A stretch of 64,000 bases of DNA from JACCYQ01 sp036675565 (GTDB lineage Bacteria > Bacteroidota > Bacteroidia > Chitinophagales > Chitinophagaceae): assembly GCA_036675565.1 (NCBI GenBank), contig JAKFER010000216.1:1-64000 (forward strand), written 5' to 3'. The translations under genes were made by a program, and so were the position numbers. Below the pieces are notes generated by a model. That model did not search any database. It was not told the DNA's origin and was given only the letters and a program-made list of their open reading frames with translations. How positions within the stretch are numbered: position 1 is the stretch's first letter; the number at the start of each line of letters is the position of its first letter. Below are positions 9,853-18,692 of the stretch, piece by piece.

Positions 9853-11445
9853 TTAGTTCTTTATTAAAATATACTGATCAGCCAGGTTTTTATATTTTCT
9901 AACCTGGTCATCAATCCATTCCTGGTTTTTATTTAATTCAACAGCCATAATAGCTGCCACTTCTGGTGCTATTCTTACACTTTCTGCCGCATCCAATAAT
10001 AAGGCACGGGTACGGCGGGATAATACATCTTCCACTGTCCTGGCCATTTCATTTTTCACGGCCCAGGTAACCTGCATGGGATGAATTTTTAATTTTTCAC
10101 TGATCCAGTTGCTTGCGGTTCCATTCATTTTCAATTTTATTTCAACAGCATCACTACCATAGAAATAAAGCGGATCGCTCCAATCAGTCAGGTTGGCCGA
10201 TCCATGAATTGATAAATGGGTGGTTGCCGTTTTCGTTGGATTCCAATTCAATTTCTTCTCAATTACTTCGATCATGTCTTCACCCATTTTTCTAAAAGTG
10301 GTCCACTTACCACCCAGGATGGTAAACAGGTTAGATGGTGAAACAATGATCTTATGGCTGCGTGAAATTTCTTTTGTTTTTTGATCAGTCCCCTGTGGCG
10401 CTGCCAATGGTCTTAAACCTGCAAAAACACTGAGTACATCATTTCGGGTAGGCTTTTCCGTTAAAAATGCGGCGGCAGTTTCCAGGATAAAGTTTATCTC
10501 ATTTTCCAAAGCAACGGGTTCAAGTGAAGCTTGTTCTACCGGTGTATCTGTAGTACCCAACACCACTTTGCCATGCCATGGTACAGCAAATAATACGCGA
10601 CCGTCACTGGTTTTAGGGATCATCATGGCATGTTCCGATGGATAGAATTTTTTATCCAGCACCACATGTACGCCCTGGCTTACGCAAATTGTTTTGGCGC
10701 TGCCGGGTTTATCCATTTGTAATATTTCATCAACAAATACGCCTGTAGCATTCACTACAGCTTTGGCTTTAAATGTAAAATCATTACCTGTTTCAATATC
10801 CTGTGCTTTTACACCGGACACCTGGTTTGATTCATTTTTTAAAAGCCCGGTTACTTTCATATAATTGAGTGCAGAGCCGCCTTTTTCCCAAATACTTTGC
10901 ACCAGGTTTATAGCCAGGCGGGTATCATCAAATTGGCCGTCATGGTATAATACACCACCGATAAGACCTTCCTTTTTTATGCCGGGCATCTTTTTTAAAG
11001 TTTCGCTGCGCGAAATAAACTCAGATGCTCCCATGCTTAGTTTACCAGAGATCCAATCATAGCATTTTAAGCCGATGAAATATTTCCATTTATCTATAAA
11101 GGAATAAATGGGTATGATAAAAGTTTGATTTTTTACAAGATGAGGCGCATTGCGATAAAGCAAACCCCTTTCAATACTGGCTTCTCTTACCAGCTTTACA
11201 TCACCTTGTGCGAGGTAACGTACACCGCCATGTACCAATTTGGTACTGCGGCTTGAGGTGCCTTTTGCAAAGTCAGCCTGCTCTAATAATAATGTTTTAT
11301 ATCCCCGTGCGGATGCATCGAGTGCGATACCAAGACCCGTAGCACCACCGCCAATTATTACGAGGTCCCAAACCCCATTGTAGGATTGAACCTGGGTAAT
11401 CAGGTGGTTTCGTTCATAATTTCGTGTGAGCAGTTCAATTGGCAT
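9853..11445 (-). CDS. glpD: FAD-dependent glycerol-3-phosphate dehydrogenase
   Basis: A 530-aa member of the GlpA/GlpD family. A Rossmann FAD motif ([10 protein letters not shown], residues 31-39 region) is followed by the diagnostic [16 protein letters not shown] stretch, a DAO catalytic domain, a second nucleotide-binding region ([14 protein letters not shown]) and a C-terminal DAO_C helical domain. It oxidises G3P to dihydroxyacetone phosphate at the inner membrane and passes electrons to quinone. It is the first gene of the seven-gene run and lies opposite the GlpR-like regulator. No glycerol kinase or GlpF is seen in the window, so the locus appears built for preformed glycerol phosphate. 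Confidence 0.95.
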   Translation of the reverse strand: MPIELLTRNYERNHLITQVQSYNGVWDLVIIGGGATGLGIALDASARGYKTLLLEQADFAKGTSSRSTKLVHGGVRYLAQGDVKLVREASIERGLLYRNAPHLVKNQTFIIPIYSFIDKWKYFIGLKCYDWISGKLSMGASEFISRSETLKKMPGIKKEGLIGGVLYHDGQFDDTRLAINLVQSIWEKGGSALNYMKVTGLLKNESNQVSGVKAQDIETGNDFTFKAKAVVNATGVFVDEILQMDKPGSAKTICVSQGVHVVLDKKFYPSEHAMMIPKTSDGRVLFAVPWHGKVVLGTTDTPVEQASLEPVALENEINFILETAAAFLTEKPTRNDVLSVFAGLRPLAAPQGTDQKTKEISRSHKIIVSPSNLFTILGGKWTTFRKMGEDMIEVIEKKLNWNPTKTATTHLSIHGSANLTDWSDPLYFYGSDAVEIKLKMNGTASNWISEKLKIHPMQVTWAVKNEMARTVEDVLSRRTRALLLDAAESVRIAPEVAAIMAVELNKNQEWIDDQVRKYKNLADQYILIKN

Positions 11446-11629
11446 TTCTTGCTATTGGTTTCAATTTAAGATAAATAGAAAGCAAATCGAAACTAAACCA
11501 AATTAAACGAAACTACAAAAATAAAAACTCAGCCTTTCAAAAATAATATGAAAGCCTTAGTTTCGTTTATGGATAGACTATGAGAGATATTAAAACTGAT
11601 GAGTTAAATTAATGAAACCTATTCTTTAG
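11446..11629. promoter_or_regulatory. Divergent glpD/glpR control region
   Basis: This 184-bp intergenic region separates two divergent genes and must hold both promoters. It contains the octamer CGAAACTA at 11488-11495 and 11508-11515 (20 bp apart), and its reverse complement TAGTTTCG at 11558-11565. The last two are embedded in a perfect 12-bp inverted repeat. DeoR-family repressors bind such repeats. I could not place -33/-7 promoter elements with confidence. Confidence 0.65.
11504..11569. promoter_or_regulatory. Candidate GlpR operator: 12-bp inverted repeat
   Basis: TAAACGAAACTA (11504-11515) and its exact reverse complement TAGTTTCGTTTA (11558-11569) are separated by 42 bp. A third, partial copy (TCGAAACTAAAC from 11487) lies closer to glpD. 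Two sites about five helical turns apart centre-to-centre would allow looping by an oligomeric DeoR-type repressor. Binding is inferred. Confidence 0.55.
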
Positions 11630-11638
11630 GTGCATACC

Positions 11639-12400
11639 ATGAACCAGACAGCCAGGCATAAATACATACTTGAAAAACTGAAAGAAGAAGGTGGGGTTAA
11701 AGTAGTGGATCTTTGTGAAAAGTTGAATGTTTCATCTGTAACTATTCGAAAGGACCTGAAACTATTAGAAGATAAAAAACTTGTTTACCGCAATCATGGA
11801 GGCGGCACGCTATCAAATCCCTACACCGTTGACAAACATGTAAATGAAAAAGAAAAAATTAACGCTGCTGAAAAATTAAGAATTGGACAAAAAGCAGCTT
11901 CCCTTATTGAACCCAATGATTGTATCATTATTGCTTCCGGAACAACCGTTTTATCATTAGCCAAGATTTTGAAACCCCAGGGTAATCTAACAGTCATTAC
12001 TGCCGCTTTAAATGTAGCACTCGAATTAAGTACCAATCCCAATATTGAAGTAATCATGTTAGGGGGTGTATTAAGAAAGAATTCAACTTCCGTTACTGGT
12101 CATTATGCTGAAAAGATTCTGGATGATTTTTCGGGCAGTAAATTGTTTTTAGGAGTAGATGGGATCGATATGGATTTCGGACTTACTACTACGAATGTTT
12201 TGGAAGCGCAGTTAAACCGCAAAATGATCCAGGCTGCGCAAAAAACCATTGTTTTGGCCGATAGTACAAAATTTGGAAAGCGCGGATTTGGGAAAATTTG
12301 TGGATTAGATGACATTGAACAGGTAATTACCGACGATGGCATTTCACCTCATGCTAAAGAAAAATTAATCAGCATGGGTATAGAGGTAACCATTGTTTGA
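11639..12400 (+). CDS. glpR: DeoR/GlpR-family transcriptional regulator
   Basis: A 253-aa regulator. The N-terminal DeoR winged helix-turn-helix spans about residues 5-55 (VKVVDLCEKLNVSSVTIRKD, then YRNHGGG). The C-terminal DeoRC sensor domain has the phosphosugar-binding signatures IASGTTVLSLA, FLGVDGID and VLADSTKFGK. The frame is open from a GTG at 11630, but the ATG at 11639 gives the usual MNQTARHKYI opening. DeoR-family GlpR proteins are inactivated by G3P, and divergence from glpD strongly supports that effector. Assignment as GlpR is by family and context; other DeoR paralogues sense different phosphosugars. Confidence 0.88.
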   Translation: MNQTARHKYILEKLKEEGGVKVVDLCEKLNVSSVTIRKDLKLLEDKKLVYRNHGGGTLSNPYTVDKHVNEKEKINAAEKLRIGQKAASLIEPNDCIIIASGTTVLSLAKILKPQGNLTVITAALNVALELSTNPNIEVIMLGGVLRKNSTSVTGHYAEKILDDFSGSKLFLGVDGIDMDFGLTTTNVLEAQLNRKMIQAAQKTIVLADSTKFGKRGFGKICGLDDIEQVITDDGISPHAKEKLISMGIEVTIV

Positions 12401-12451
12401 CGACCCGCTTATTCATTAAATTTACCATCAAACCCATTAATTTTCCACCAG

Positions 12452-12471
12452 GGCATTTTAATACAAATGCC
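12452..12471 (+). terminator. Weak hairpin after glpR
   Basis: GGCATTT and AAATGCC form a perfect 7-bp stem around a 6-nt loop, about 50 bp after the glpR stop. The tail is ATTTAG and not a T-run, so terminator function is uncertain. Confidence 0.3.
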
Positions 12472-12569
12472 ATTTAGAAAAAAATTCTACATTTGGTACC
12501 TCAAATCAGCAACATGAAAATCATTGTTCGCATCACTCCACTGGTTTAACACAATTTGGTGTTTTTAAT

Positions 12570-12585
12570 AGGATGACTTCATCCT
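12570..12585. promoter_or_regulatory. Palindrome upstream of the MATE exporter gene
   Basis: AGGATGACTTCATCCT has 7-bp perfect arms around CT and lies 27 bp before the MATE start codon. It could be an operator or a short leader hairpin. No regulator is encoded next to it apart from glpR upstream. Confidence 0.35.
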
Positions 12586-12612
12586 GATTTCTCATTATTT
12601 ATATGATTTTTC

Positions 12613-14037
12613 ATGTCGCAATCAACTTCTTATTATCATAAGTTCAATGGCTTATTAAATTTTATCCGCCAGGCAATCAAAGGCGAAGACCTGGATTATA
12701 CGGCTATCCCTATGCGCAAAGCCATTTTTATGCTGGCTATTCCCATGGTGCTCGAAATGATCATGGAAAGCGTATTTGCCATAGTGGATCTTTATTTTGT
12801 AGGGCATTTACCTTACAGCAGCCAGGCCATTCAAACAGTAGGCTTAACGGAATCGGTATTGACCATTATTTATTCACTGGCTATTGGTATCAGCATGGCT
12901 GCAACCGCATTGGTTGCCCGGCGGGTGGGTGAAAAAAATCCTGACGGAGCTGCAAAAGCGGCTATTCATACTATTTACATAGCCTTGCTTTTGGTGAGTG
13001 TATTGAGTGTAGCCGGCAGTTATTATGCAGCGGATATATTAAGGATCATGGGAGCCGAAACAGCTACTATTGAGATCGGGACTACTTATACCCGTATTAT
13101 GATGGGCAGCAGTGCTGTTATCATGTTGTTGTTCCTGATCAATGGCATTTTCAGGGGAGCTGGTGATGCATCAATGGCTATGAAGAGTTTATGGCTTGCA
13201 AATATTTGCAACATTATTTTATGCCCGATCCTGATCCGCGGAATGGGTCCCATTCCCGCTTTTGGATTAACCGGTGCAGCGTTGGCAACAACCATTGGAC
13301 GTGGGCTGGGTGTTGTTTACCAACTTTATCATTTGTTTAAAGGAGCAGGTGTGGTGAAGATCCTGAAAAAACATTTGCGGTTAGAATGGGACATCATCAA
13401 AACCGTTTTAAAAATTGCATCTCCAGGCACTTTGCAATTTATCATCATGTCCTGTAGCTGGATTTTCCTGGCTAAGCTGGTAGCGGATACGGGTAAAGAT
13501 GTTGCTTCAGCGGGTTATCAAACAGCATTAAGAATTGTGATGTTTTTTATTTTACCTGCCTGGGGCCTGAGTAATGCAGCAACAACGCTGGTTGGACAAA
13601 ACCTGGGAGCCAGGCAACCGGAAAGAGCAGAACGCTCTGTGATAAAAACCGCGCAGTACAATGCTGCATTTATGGCTATTGTCACTTTGCTCTTTTTGAT
13701 ATTACCTGTTCCAATTGTCTCTCTTTTTACAAATGACGAACAGGTAAAACAATATGCTGTTCAAGCTATGCGTATCATCAGTTGCGGATATATATTTTAT
13801 GGTGTGGGTATGGTGATGGCCAATGCGTTTAATGGTGCCGGTGATACATGGACACCTACCTGGGTAAACCTGGCAGGCTTTTGGTTTTTCCAGATCCCGT
13901 TAGCCTATTTTTTATCTACCACATTGAACTGGGGGCCAACCGGGGTTTTTGTCGCTATTCCTGTTGCAGAAACGGCTATTACCATAACCGCATTTATTTT
14001 ATTTAAAAAGGGAAGATGGAAAAGAATGATGATCTGA
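12613..14037 (+). CDS. MATE-family efflux transporter
   Basis: A 474-aa inner-membrane protein with about 12 hydrophobic segments arranged as two repeats. The first repeat begins with AIFMLAIPMVLEMIMESVFAI-like sequence and contains VDLYFVG; the second begins IIKTVLKIASPG. This matches the MatE domain pair of Na+- or H+-coupled drug/cation exporters (NorM/DinF-like). The N-terminal about 35 residues are hydrophilic and cytosolic. The substrate cannot be read from sequence. It is followed by the AI-2E family gene after 54 bp in the same direction, so a two-gene transcript is possible. Confidence 0.93.
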   Translation: MSQSTSYYHKFNGLLNFIRQAIKGEDLDYTAIPMRKAIFMLAIPMVLEMIMESVFAIVDLYFVGHLPYSSQAIQTVGLTESVLTIIYSLAIGISMAATALVARRVGEKNPDGAAKAAIHTIYIALLLVSVLSVAGSYYAADILRIMGAETATIEIGTTYTRIMMGSSAVIMLLFLINGIFRGAGDASMAMKSLWLANICNIILCPILIRGMGPIPAFGLTGAALATTIGRGLGVVYQLYHLFKGAGVVKILKKHLRLEWDIIKTVLKIASPGTLQFIIMSCSWIFLAKLVADTGKDVASAGYQTALRIVMFFILPAWGLSNAATTLVGQNLGARQPERAERSVIKTAQYNAAFMAIVTLLFLILPVPIVSLFTNDEQVKQYAVQAMRIISCGYIFYGVGMVMANAFNGAGDTWTPTWVNLAGFWFFQIPLAYFLSTTLNWGPTGVFVAIPVAETAITITAFILFKKGRWKRMMI

Positions 14038-14091
14038 GAAAAGAAATCTTACAGGCTTTAAATGAATATCTTTAGTATGAGTTTTTAAATC

Positions 14092-15135
14092 ATGGAAAAA
14101 TATATAGACCAGAATCGATTAAGACAGTTTTTTTTCATCACCATTATTCTATTATTAGGAACTGTTCTTTTCTGGCAATTGTATTTCTTTGTTCCTGCAC
14201 TTTTAGGCGCCGTTACTTTATATGTATTGATGCGTAAATACATGTTTTACCTCACTGAAAAAAAGCGGTGGAGAAAAGGCTGGAGTGCTGTATTCCTGAT
14301 GGTGAGTTCAGGTGTTATCATTTTATTACCTATCGGGTTACTCATTGAAATGGTATCTGGAAAAGTATATGTGGCCATTGAAAATTCTGCCCAAATCATA
14401 GAATCATTAAAAAAATTAGCCAACGACCTGGAGAAAAAAGTAGGGCAGGATTTTGTAAGCGATGCGAATATTAACAGGTTAGGCACTTTTATTACGGAAC
14501 GCATTCCCATGATCCTGGGTGCCACTTTCAATACAGTAGCCACACTCTTCTTCATGTATTTTATTCTTTATTTCATGTTGATGAATGCCCGCAAAATGGA
14601 GCAGGATATATATGAGTACATTCCATTAAAAGATGAAAACCTGGCGCTGCTTAGAAAAGATGTACAAAACATGGTTGTTTCCAACGCTATTGGTATCCCG
14701 GTAATTGCATTATTACAAGGCATTGTCGGACTGATCGGGTACCTGGTACTTGGCGTAAATGATCCCTGGTTCTGGTTTGTGATCACCTGCATTACCGCCA
14801 TGATCCCGGTCGTTGGCGCTGCGCTGGCCTATGTACCGATTGGAATTATCTTTTTAGCCAACAACCAAATTTGGCAGGGTGTAGCCATGTTGCTGTATGG
14901 ATTTATCATCATTGGTACGGTCGATAATATTTTTCGATTTGCCTTGCAACGCAAGATTGGTAATATTCACCCATTGATAACCATCTTTGGGGTTATTATC
15001 GGTATACAATTGTTTGGATTCATAGGTCTCATATTTGGCCCTTTGCTTATCTCCCTATTCATTGTTTTACTGAAGATTTACTCGAATGAATTTGTCGTCA
15101 AAAAAAGGCAGGTAAATAACACAATTGAAAATTAA
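14092..15135 (+). CDS. AI-2E family transporter
   Basis: A 347-aa polytopic membrane protein of the AI-2E/YdiK/PerM permease family. Hydrophobic segments at about 15-60 and 70-90 are followed by an amphipathic central part (residues 95-155), then the conserved membrane region with IGIPVIALLQGIVGLIGY and the late FGVIIGIQLFGFIGLIFGPL segment. Characterised members export autoinducer-2 or act as Na+/H+ antiporters, and function varies widely, so only the family is assigned. The N-terminus starts with a clean ATG 54 bp after the MATE gene. Confidence 0.92.
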   Translation: MEKYIDQNRLRQFFFITIILLLGTVLFWQLYFFVPALLGAVTLYVLMRKYMFYLTEKKRWRKGWSAVFLMVSSGVIILLPIGLLIEMVSGKVYVAIENSAQIIESLKKLANDLEKKVGQDFVSDANINRLGTFITERIPMILGATFNTVATLFFMYFILYFMLMNARKMEQDIYEYIPLKDENLALLRKDVQNMVVSNAIGIPVIALLQGIVGLIGYLVLGVNDPWFWFVITCITAMIPVVGAALAYVPIGIIFLANNQIWQGVAMLLYGFIIIGTVDNIFRFALQRKIGNIHPLITIFGVIIGIQLFGFIGLIFGPLLISLFIVLLKIYSNEFVVKKRQVNNTIEN

Positions 15136-15283
15136 ATAAAGGGGTTTTTACTGTTGAGCTTGATGATTTATATCGTACTTATTCTTAGTATGTTAATATA
15201 GATTTTTTTAACGGCAATTATTTATCCATTAACATAATAATAGCGACATTCGTAGCGTTTTTAAAATCCTGCAAAACATATAC

Positions 15284-16060
15284 ATGAAGAAAAAGATTTT
15301 GTTGCACACCGTCATTTATAGTTTTACATTTTCACTTTTATTTATTCCATTTTCTAAGGCCGGCAGTAATGGTACTGGCTTTGCAAGTATGGACCGTGTT
15401 TATTTTGCGGAAGCAGCACCTGTAGAAAAGGATTCAAACCTTTCTGAAGTGGATGCAAAGGCATTATTTATTTCGACCTTATATGATAGTCTTCAGCTAA
15501 ATAAGATTGGTCTTACCGAAGAAGTTTTAACATATGCCTATACCGGTTACCAGAATTTACTGGATAAAGGCATGATCAATGAGCCAGGCATTCTAAGCAT
15601 AGTTGACTTTAGCCAGTCAAGCACAAAAAAGCGTTTATACATAATTGATATGAACAGTTTCAAACTGCTTAATCATACATATGTAGCACACGGCAAGAAT
15701 ACCGGCCAGGAATTCGCAACTAAATTTTCCAATACACCAGAATCTTTACAAAGCAGTTTAGGATTTTATATCACCCGTAATACTTATTTTGGCAAACATG
15801 GTTTGTCGTTAAAATTAGAAGGTAAAGACAAAGGATTTAATGACAAAGCAATGGAAAGAGCCATTGTATTACACGGATCATCTTACAGCGATGAAAATTT
15901 TGTTCGCGCCAGGGGTTACCTGGGTCGCAGCTGGGGATGTCCTGCTGTTCCTGAAAAAGAAAAAACAAAGATTATTAATACCATCAAAGATGGCACTGTC
16001 TTATTCATCTATCATCCAACGAAGAGCTACCTGCACGGATCTACAGTATTAAACGGCTGA
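15284..16060 (+). CDS. Exported YkuD_2 (murein L,D-transpeptidase-like) protein
   Basis: A 258-aa exported protein. A signal peptide covers about residues 1-26, followed by a helical segment and a C-terminal murein L,D-transpeptidase catalytic-domain-like fold (YkuD_2). The diagnostic VLHG (His197) and SWGCPAVP (Cys218) supply the catalytic His and Cys of L,D-transpeptidases. The role is probably peptidoglycan cross-linking or remodelling in the periplasm, but this branch is poorly characterised. It stands alone, with a good terminator 40 bp downstream. Confidence 0.88.
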   Translation: MKKKILLHTVIYSFTFSLLFIPFSKAGSNGTGFASMDRVYFAEAAPVEKDSNLSEVDAKALFISTLYDSLQLNKIGLTEEVLTYAYTGYQNLLDKGMINEPGILSIVDFSQSSTKKRLYIIDMNSFKLLNHTYVAHGKNTGQEFATKFSNTPESLQSSLGFYITRNTYFGKHGLSLKLEGKDKGFNDKAMERAIVLHGSSYSDENFVRARGYLGRSWGCPAVPEKEKTKIINTIKDGTVLFIYHPTKSYLHGSTVLNG

Positions 16061-16096
16061 ATTTGGACGAACAACAAGGATGGATGATAACAAACA

Positions 16097-16134
16097 GCTC
16101 AATCGTACCCTATGATTGGGCTTTTGTTTTTTTT
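16097..16134 (+). terminator. Rho-independent terminator after the YkuD_2 gene
   Basis: GCTCAATC (16097-16104) pairs with GATTGGGC (16114-16121), 8 bp with one G-U pair, and is followed by TTTTGTTTTTTTT. It lies 37 bp after the stop codon. Confidence 0.8.
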
Positions 16135-16144
16135 AGAACTGTAG

Positions 16145-16179
16145 TTAGGAATTGGGAACTTGATATTAGGAATTAGGAG
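16145..16179. repeat. TTAGGAATTRGG intergenic repeat, copy 1
   Basis: TTAGGAATTGGGA and ATTAGGAATTAGGAG occur 20 bp apart in the gap between convergent genes. Related sequence recurs at 18528-18550 and 58591-58630, always outside genes. Confidence 0.55.
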
Positions 16180-16273
16180 TCAAATACGAACATTTGACAT
16201 GATTCCATTTTCATCTTCATTTATTTAATTAAATCTTTTGCGTGGCCATATGATCCAATCCCAAATTCCCATT

Positions 16274-16960
16274 TTACAGAACAAAACCGATAACCTGCGC
16301 CAATACGCCCAGGAAAAATCCCGTATAAATTTCTTTTTGTGTGTGATCAGAAACAATAAACCGAGCAGTTAAAACGAGGCCTGCAATTAAAAAAGCCATT
16401 GTAACATAGAAACCAAATTGGGTTTGAAGGATGAAAGCCAGCCATGCCATATAGGTGCACATAACACCCAGCGATAATGCATGCATGCTTACTTTCATGT
16501 AGATATTAGCCAGCAACCCAAAACTGGAAGCCAGGAAAATGGCAAAACTAAATGACACCACATGATCAGGAAATTCCGGTTGGTTGCGTAAAACATACCA
16601 CATCCAGAAATAATAAACCCCGCTGGCTATATAAGGAATGATGCGTTCTTTTTGTGTTCGCAAATAAATGGAATCAATAAATCCCAAACCCTTGGCTAGT
16701 AAAACAGAAACCAGTGGGAACATGGCATACATCACAAAAAAACGAATCATTACAATGATCTGTTCAAATGGATCAAAGCTGGCAAAAAGGTAAGGTTGAA
16801 CTTTTACCAAAAACCACGAAACATATACGGGAATAAATAACGGATGAAAAACCCAGGAAAGAATTTTCGCCAGCCATTTCACAGGAGCAGGGAAACGAAG
16901 TGGGGGTTCTATTTCTTTTAATTCATTGTGATCGTCAATCTCGAGTGGGGTCATAATCAT
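16274..16960 (-). CDS. PAP2-like integral membrane protein, degenerate active site
   Basis: A 228-aa protein with a short charged N-terminus and about six hydrophobic segments. Two spots recall the PAP2 phosphatase motifs: KVSMHA (compare PSGH) at about residues 155-160, and ARFIVSDHTQKE near 198-209, which fits R-x5-H-x3-E where PAP2 enzymes have SR-x5-H-x3-D. The relationship is therefore likely, but catalysis is doubtful. Its start overlaps the rpoN stop by 4 bp, so it is co-translated with sigma-54. Why a lipid-phosphatase-like protein should be coupled to rpoN is unknown. The call rests on motif spacing, not overall similarity. Confidence 0.7.
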   Translation of the reverse strand: MIMTPLEIDDHNELKEIEPPLRFPAPVKWLAKILSWVFHPLFIPVYVSWFLVKVQPYLFASFDPFEQIIVMIRFFVMYAMFPLVSVLLAKGLGFIDSIYLRTQKERIIPYIASGVYYFWMWYVLRNQPEFPDHVVSFSFAIFLASSFGLLANIYMKVSMHALSLGVMCTYMAWLAFILQTQFGFYVTMAFLIAGLVLTARFIVSDHTQKEIYTGFFLGVLAQVIGFVL

Positions 16961-18435
16961 AATTGCTTTCTTAACCTGGCTACAGGAATATTTAGTTGCT
17001 CCCTGTATTTTGCTACGGTTCTCCTGGCAATATTATAACCTTTTTCCTGTAACATGTCGGTGAGCCTTTCATCACTCAATGGTTTTTTCTTGCTCTCATA
17101 TTCTATCAGGTCACTTAATATTTTTTTCACTTCTCTTGTACTTACCTCTTCGCCACTATCTGTGCTTAAGGATTCACTGAAGAAAAATTTTAATCGATAA
17201 GTGCCAAATTCTGTTTGAACAAATTTGCTGTTAGCCACCCGGCTCACAGTTGATATATCCAGATTTGTTTTTTCTGCAATGTCTTTTAAGATCATGGGTT
17301 TCATCGTGGTCTCATCACCCGTAAGGAAAAAATCATATTGATGATTCATGATCGCTGTCATGGTGCTCAATAAAGTATGCTGGCGTTGTTTAATGGCATC
17401 AATAAACCATTTAGCAGCATCTATTTTTTGTTTGATGAACATGACCGCTTCTTTCTGTCGCCTGTCTTTTTTTGCACCCCGGTCATAATCTTTCAACATA
17501 TCGCGATAACCGCCACTGATGCGCAATTCCGGGGCGTTCTTGGAGTTCAGCGTCAATTCAAGTTTGCCCGCATTGTTGTAAATAAAAAAATCAGGTACTA
17601 CATAATTTTCTGCCTGGCTATTGTCGGCAACCATGCCCCCGGGTTTTGGATTTAACCGGATTATCTGTTGCATCACTTCTTTTAGTTGCTCATCATCCAG
17701 GTTTAAACCACGCTGTATTTTTTCGTAATGTTTTTTAGTGAATTCATCGAAGTATTTACTGATGGCAAGCATGGCCGTTTTTACTTGTTTACCTTCTTCC
17801 TGCTGGCGTTTCAATTGAATCAACAAACATTCCTGCAGGTTGCGGGCAGCCACTCCCGGCGGATCAAAGCGTTGAATTCTATTAATCAAAGCTTCTACTT
17901 CTTCTTCGGTACTTATAATATTCTGCCGGAAGGCCAGATCATCAACTATTGCTGTTGTTTCGCGGCGCAAATAACCATCTTCATCTATGCTGCCAACAAT
18001 TTGTTCTGCAATTTTAAATTGTGTTTCGTCTAAATTCAGCAACCTTAATTGCTCCACCAATATTTCGTAAAAACTATTCTCTACCCGGATAGGGATGGTG
18101 CGATTTTCATCTAGTTCTGGATAATTTTCATCGCGTAATTTATAATCTGCTACATCATCATCACTATCATTTACATATTCACTGATGTCAACACTGCCAT
18201 AATCTTCTGCAGTTCCATCGGCTTCATCATATGTTTCCTCAGCAAATTCATCGTTGCCTTCTTCTTTTTCTTCATGACCGGCTTCATCCAGTTCCAATGC
18301 AGGATTTTCCTCCATTTCCTCTTTAATGCGTTCATCAAGAATGGCAGTAGGCACCTGCAGCAATTTCATTAACTGAATTTGCTGTGGCGATAATTTTTGT
18401 AATAATTTCTGTTGTAAATGCTGACCAAGAGCCAT
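16957..18435 (-). CDS. rpoN: RNA polymerase sigma-54 factor
   Basis: A 492-aa sigma-54 of full length. Region I is Gln/Leu-rich (LGQHLQQKLLQKLSPQQIQLMKLLQVP, residues 3-29). Region II is a long acidic stretch (about 50-115, rich in Asp/Glu). The core-binding domain lies at about 130-330, and the helix-turn-helix and the C-terminal RpoN box ARRTVAKYRE recognise the -24/-12 promoter. It needs an AAA+ enhancer-binding activator, none of which is encoded in this window. It overlaps the downstream PAP2-like gene by 4 bp. Confidence 0.97.
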   Translation of the reverse strand: MALGQHLQQKLLQKLSPQQIQLMKLLQVPTAILDERIKEEMEENPALELDEAGHEEKEEGNDEFAEETYDEADGTAEDYGSVDISEYVNDSDDDVADYKLRDENYPELDENRTIPIRVENSFYEILVEQLRLLNLDETQFKIAEQIVGSIDEDGYLRRETTAIVDDLAFRQNIISTEEEVEALINRIQRFDPPGVAARNLQECLLIQLKRQQEEGKQVKTAMLAISKYFDEFTKKHYEKIQRGLNLDDEQLKEVMQQIIRLNPKPGGMVADNSQAENYVVPDFFIYNNAGKLELTLNSKNAPELRISGGYRDMLKDYDRGAKKDRRQKEAVMFIKQKIDAAKWFIDAIKQRQHTLLSTMTAIMNHQYDFFLTGDETTMKPMILKDIAEKTNLDISTVSRVANSKFVQTEFGTYRLKFFFSESLSTDSGEEVSTREVKKILSDLIEYESKKKPLSDERLTDMLQEKGYNIARRTVAKYREQLNIPVARLRKQL

Positions 18436-18527
18436 CGTTTATTACTCTCATCCTTTTAAACCCTTCTTCAAAAATGGGCGGTTAACAAAAATCAGGCCGT
18501 AATTTACAGATAAAAGAAGTAAGGAAG

Positions 18528-18550
18528 CTAATTGGTTATTAGGAATTATG
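18528..18550. repeat. TTAGGAATTRGG intergenic repeat, copy 2
   Basis: CTAATTGGTTATTAGGAATT resembles the repeats at 16145 and 58591. It sits in the 257-bp gap between rpoN and the aminotransferase gene; nothing else of note is visible in that gap. Confidence 0.4.
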
Positions 18551-18692
18551 ATTCTTTTCATAAAAATGCTACCAAAAGCCCATCTATAAAGGATTTGCAG
18601 AAATAGTTAAATATCCCGGATAGGCTGGATTTTTATAATAAAAAACAATCCATTATCACGGAAATTCTGGTGATATCAACCAAAACCAGTAC

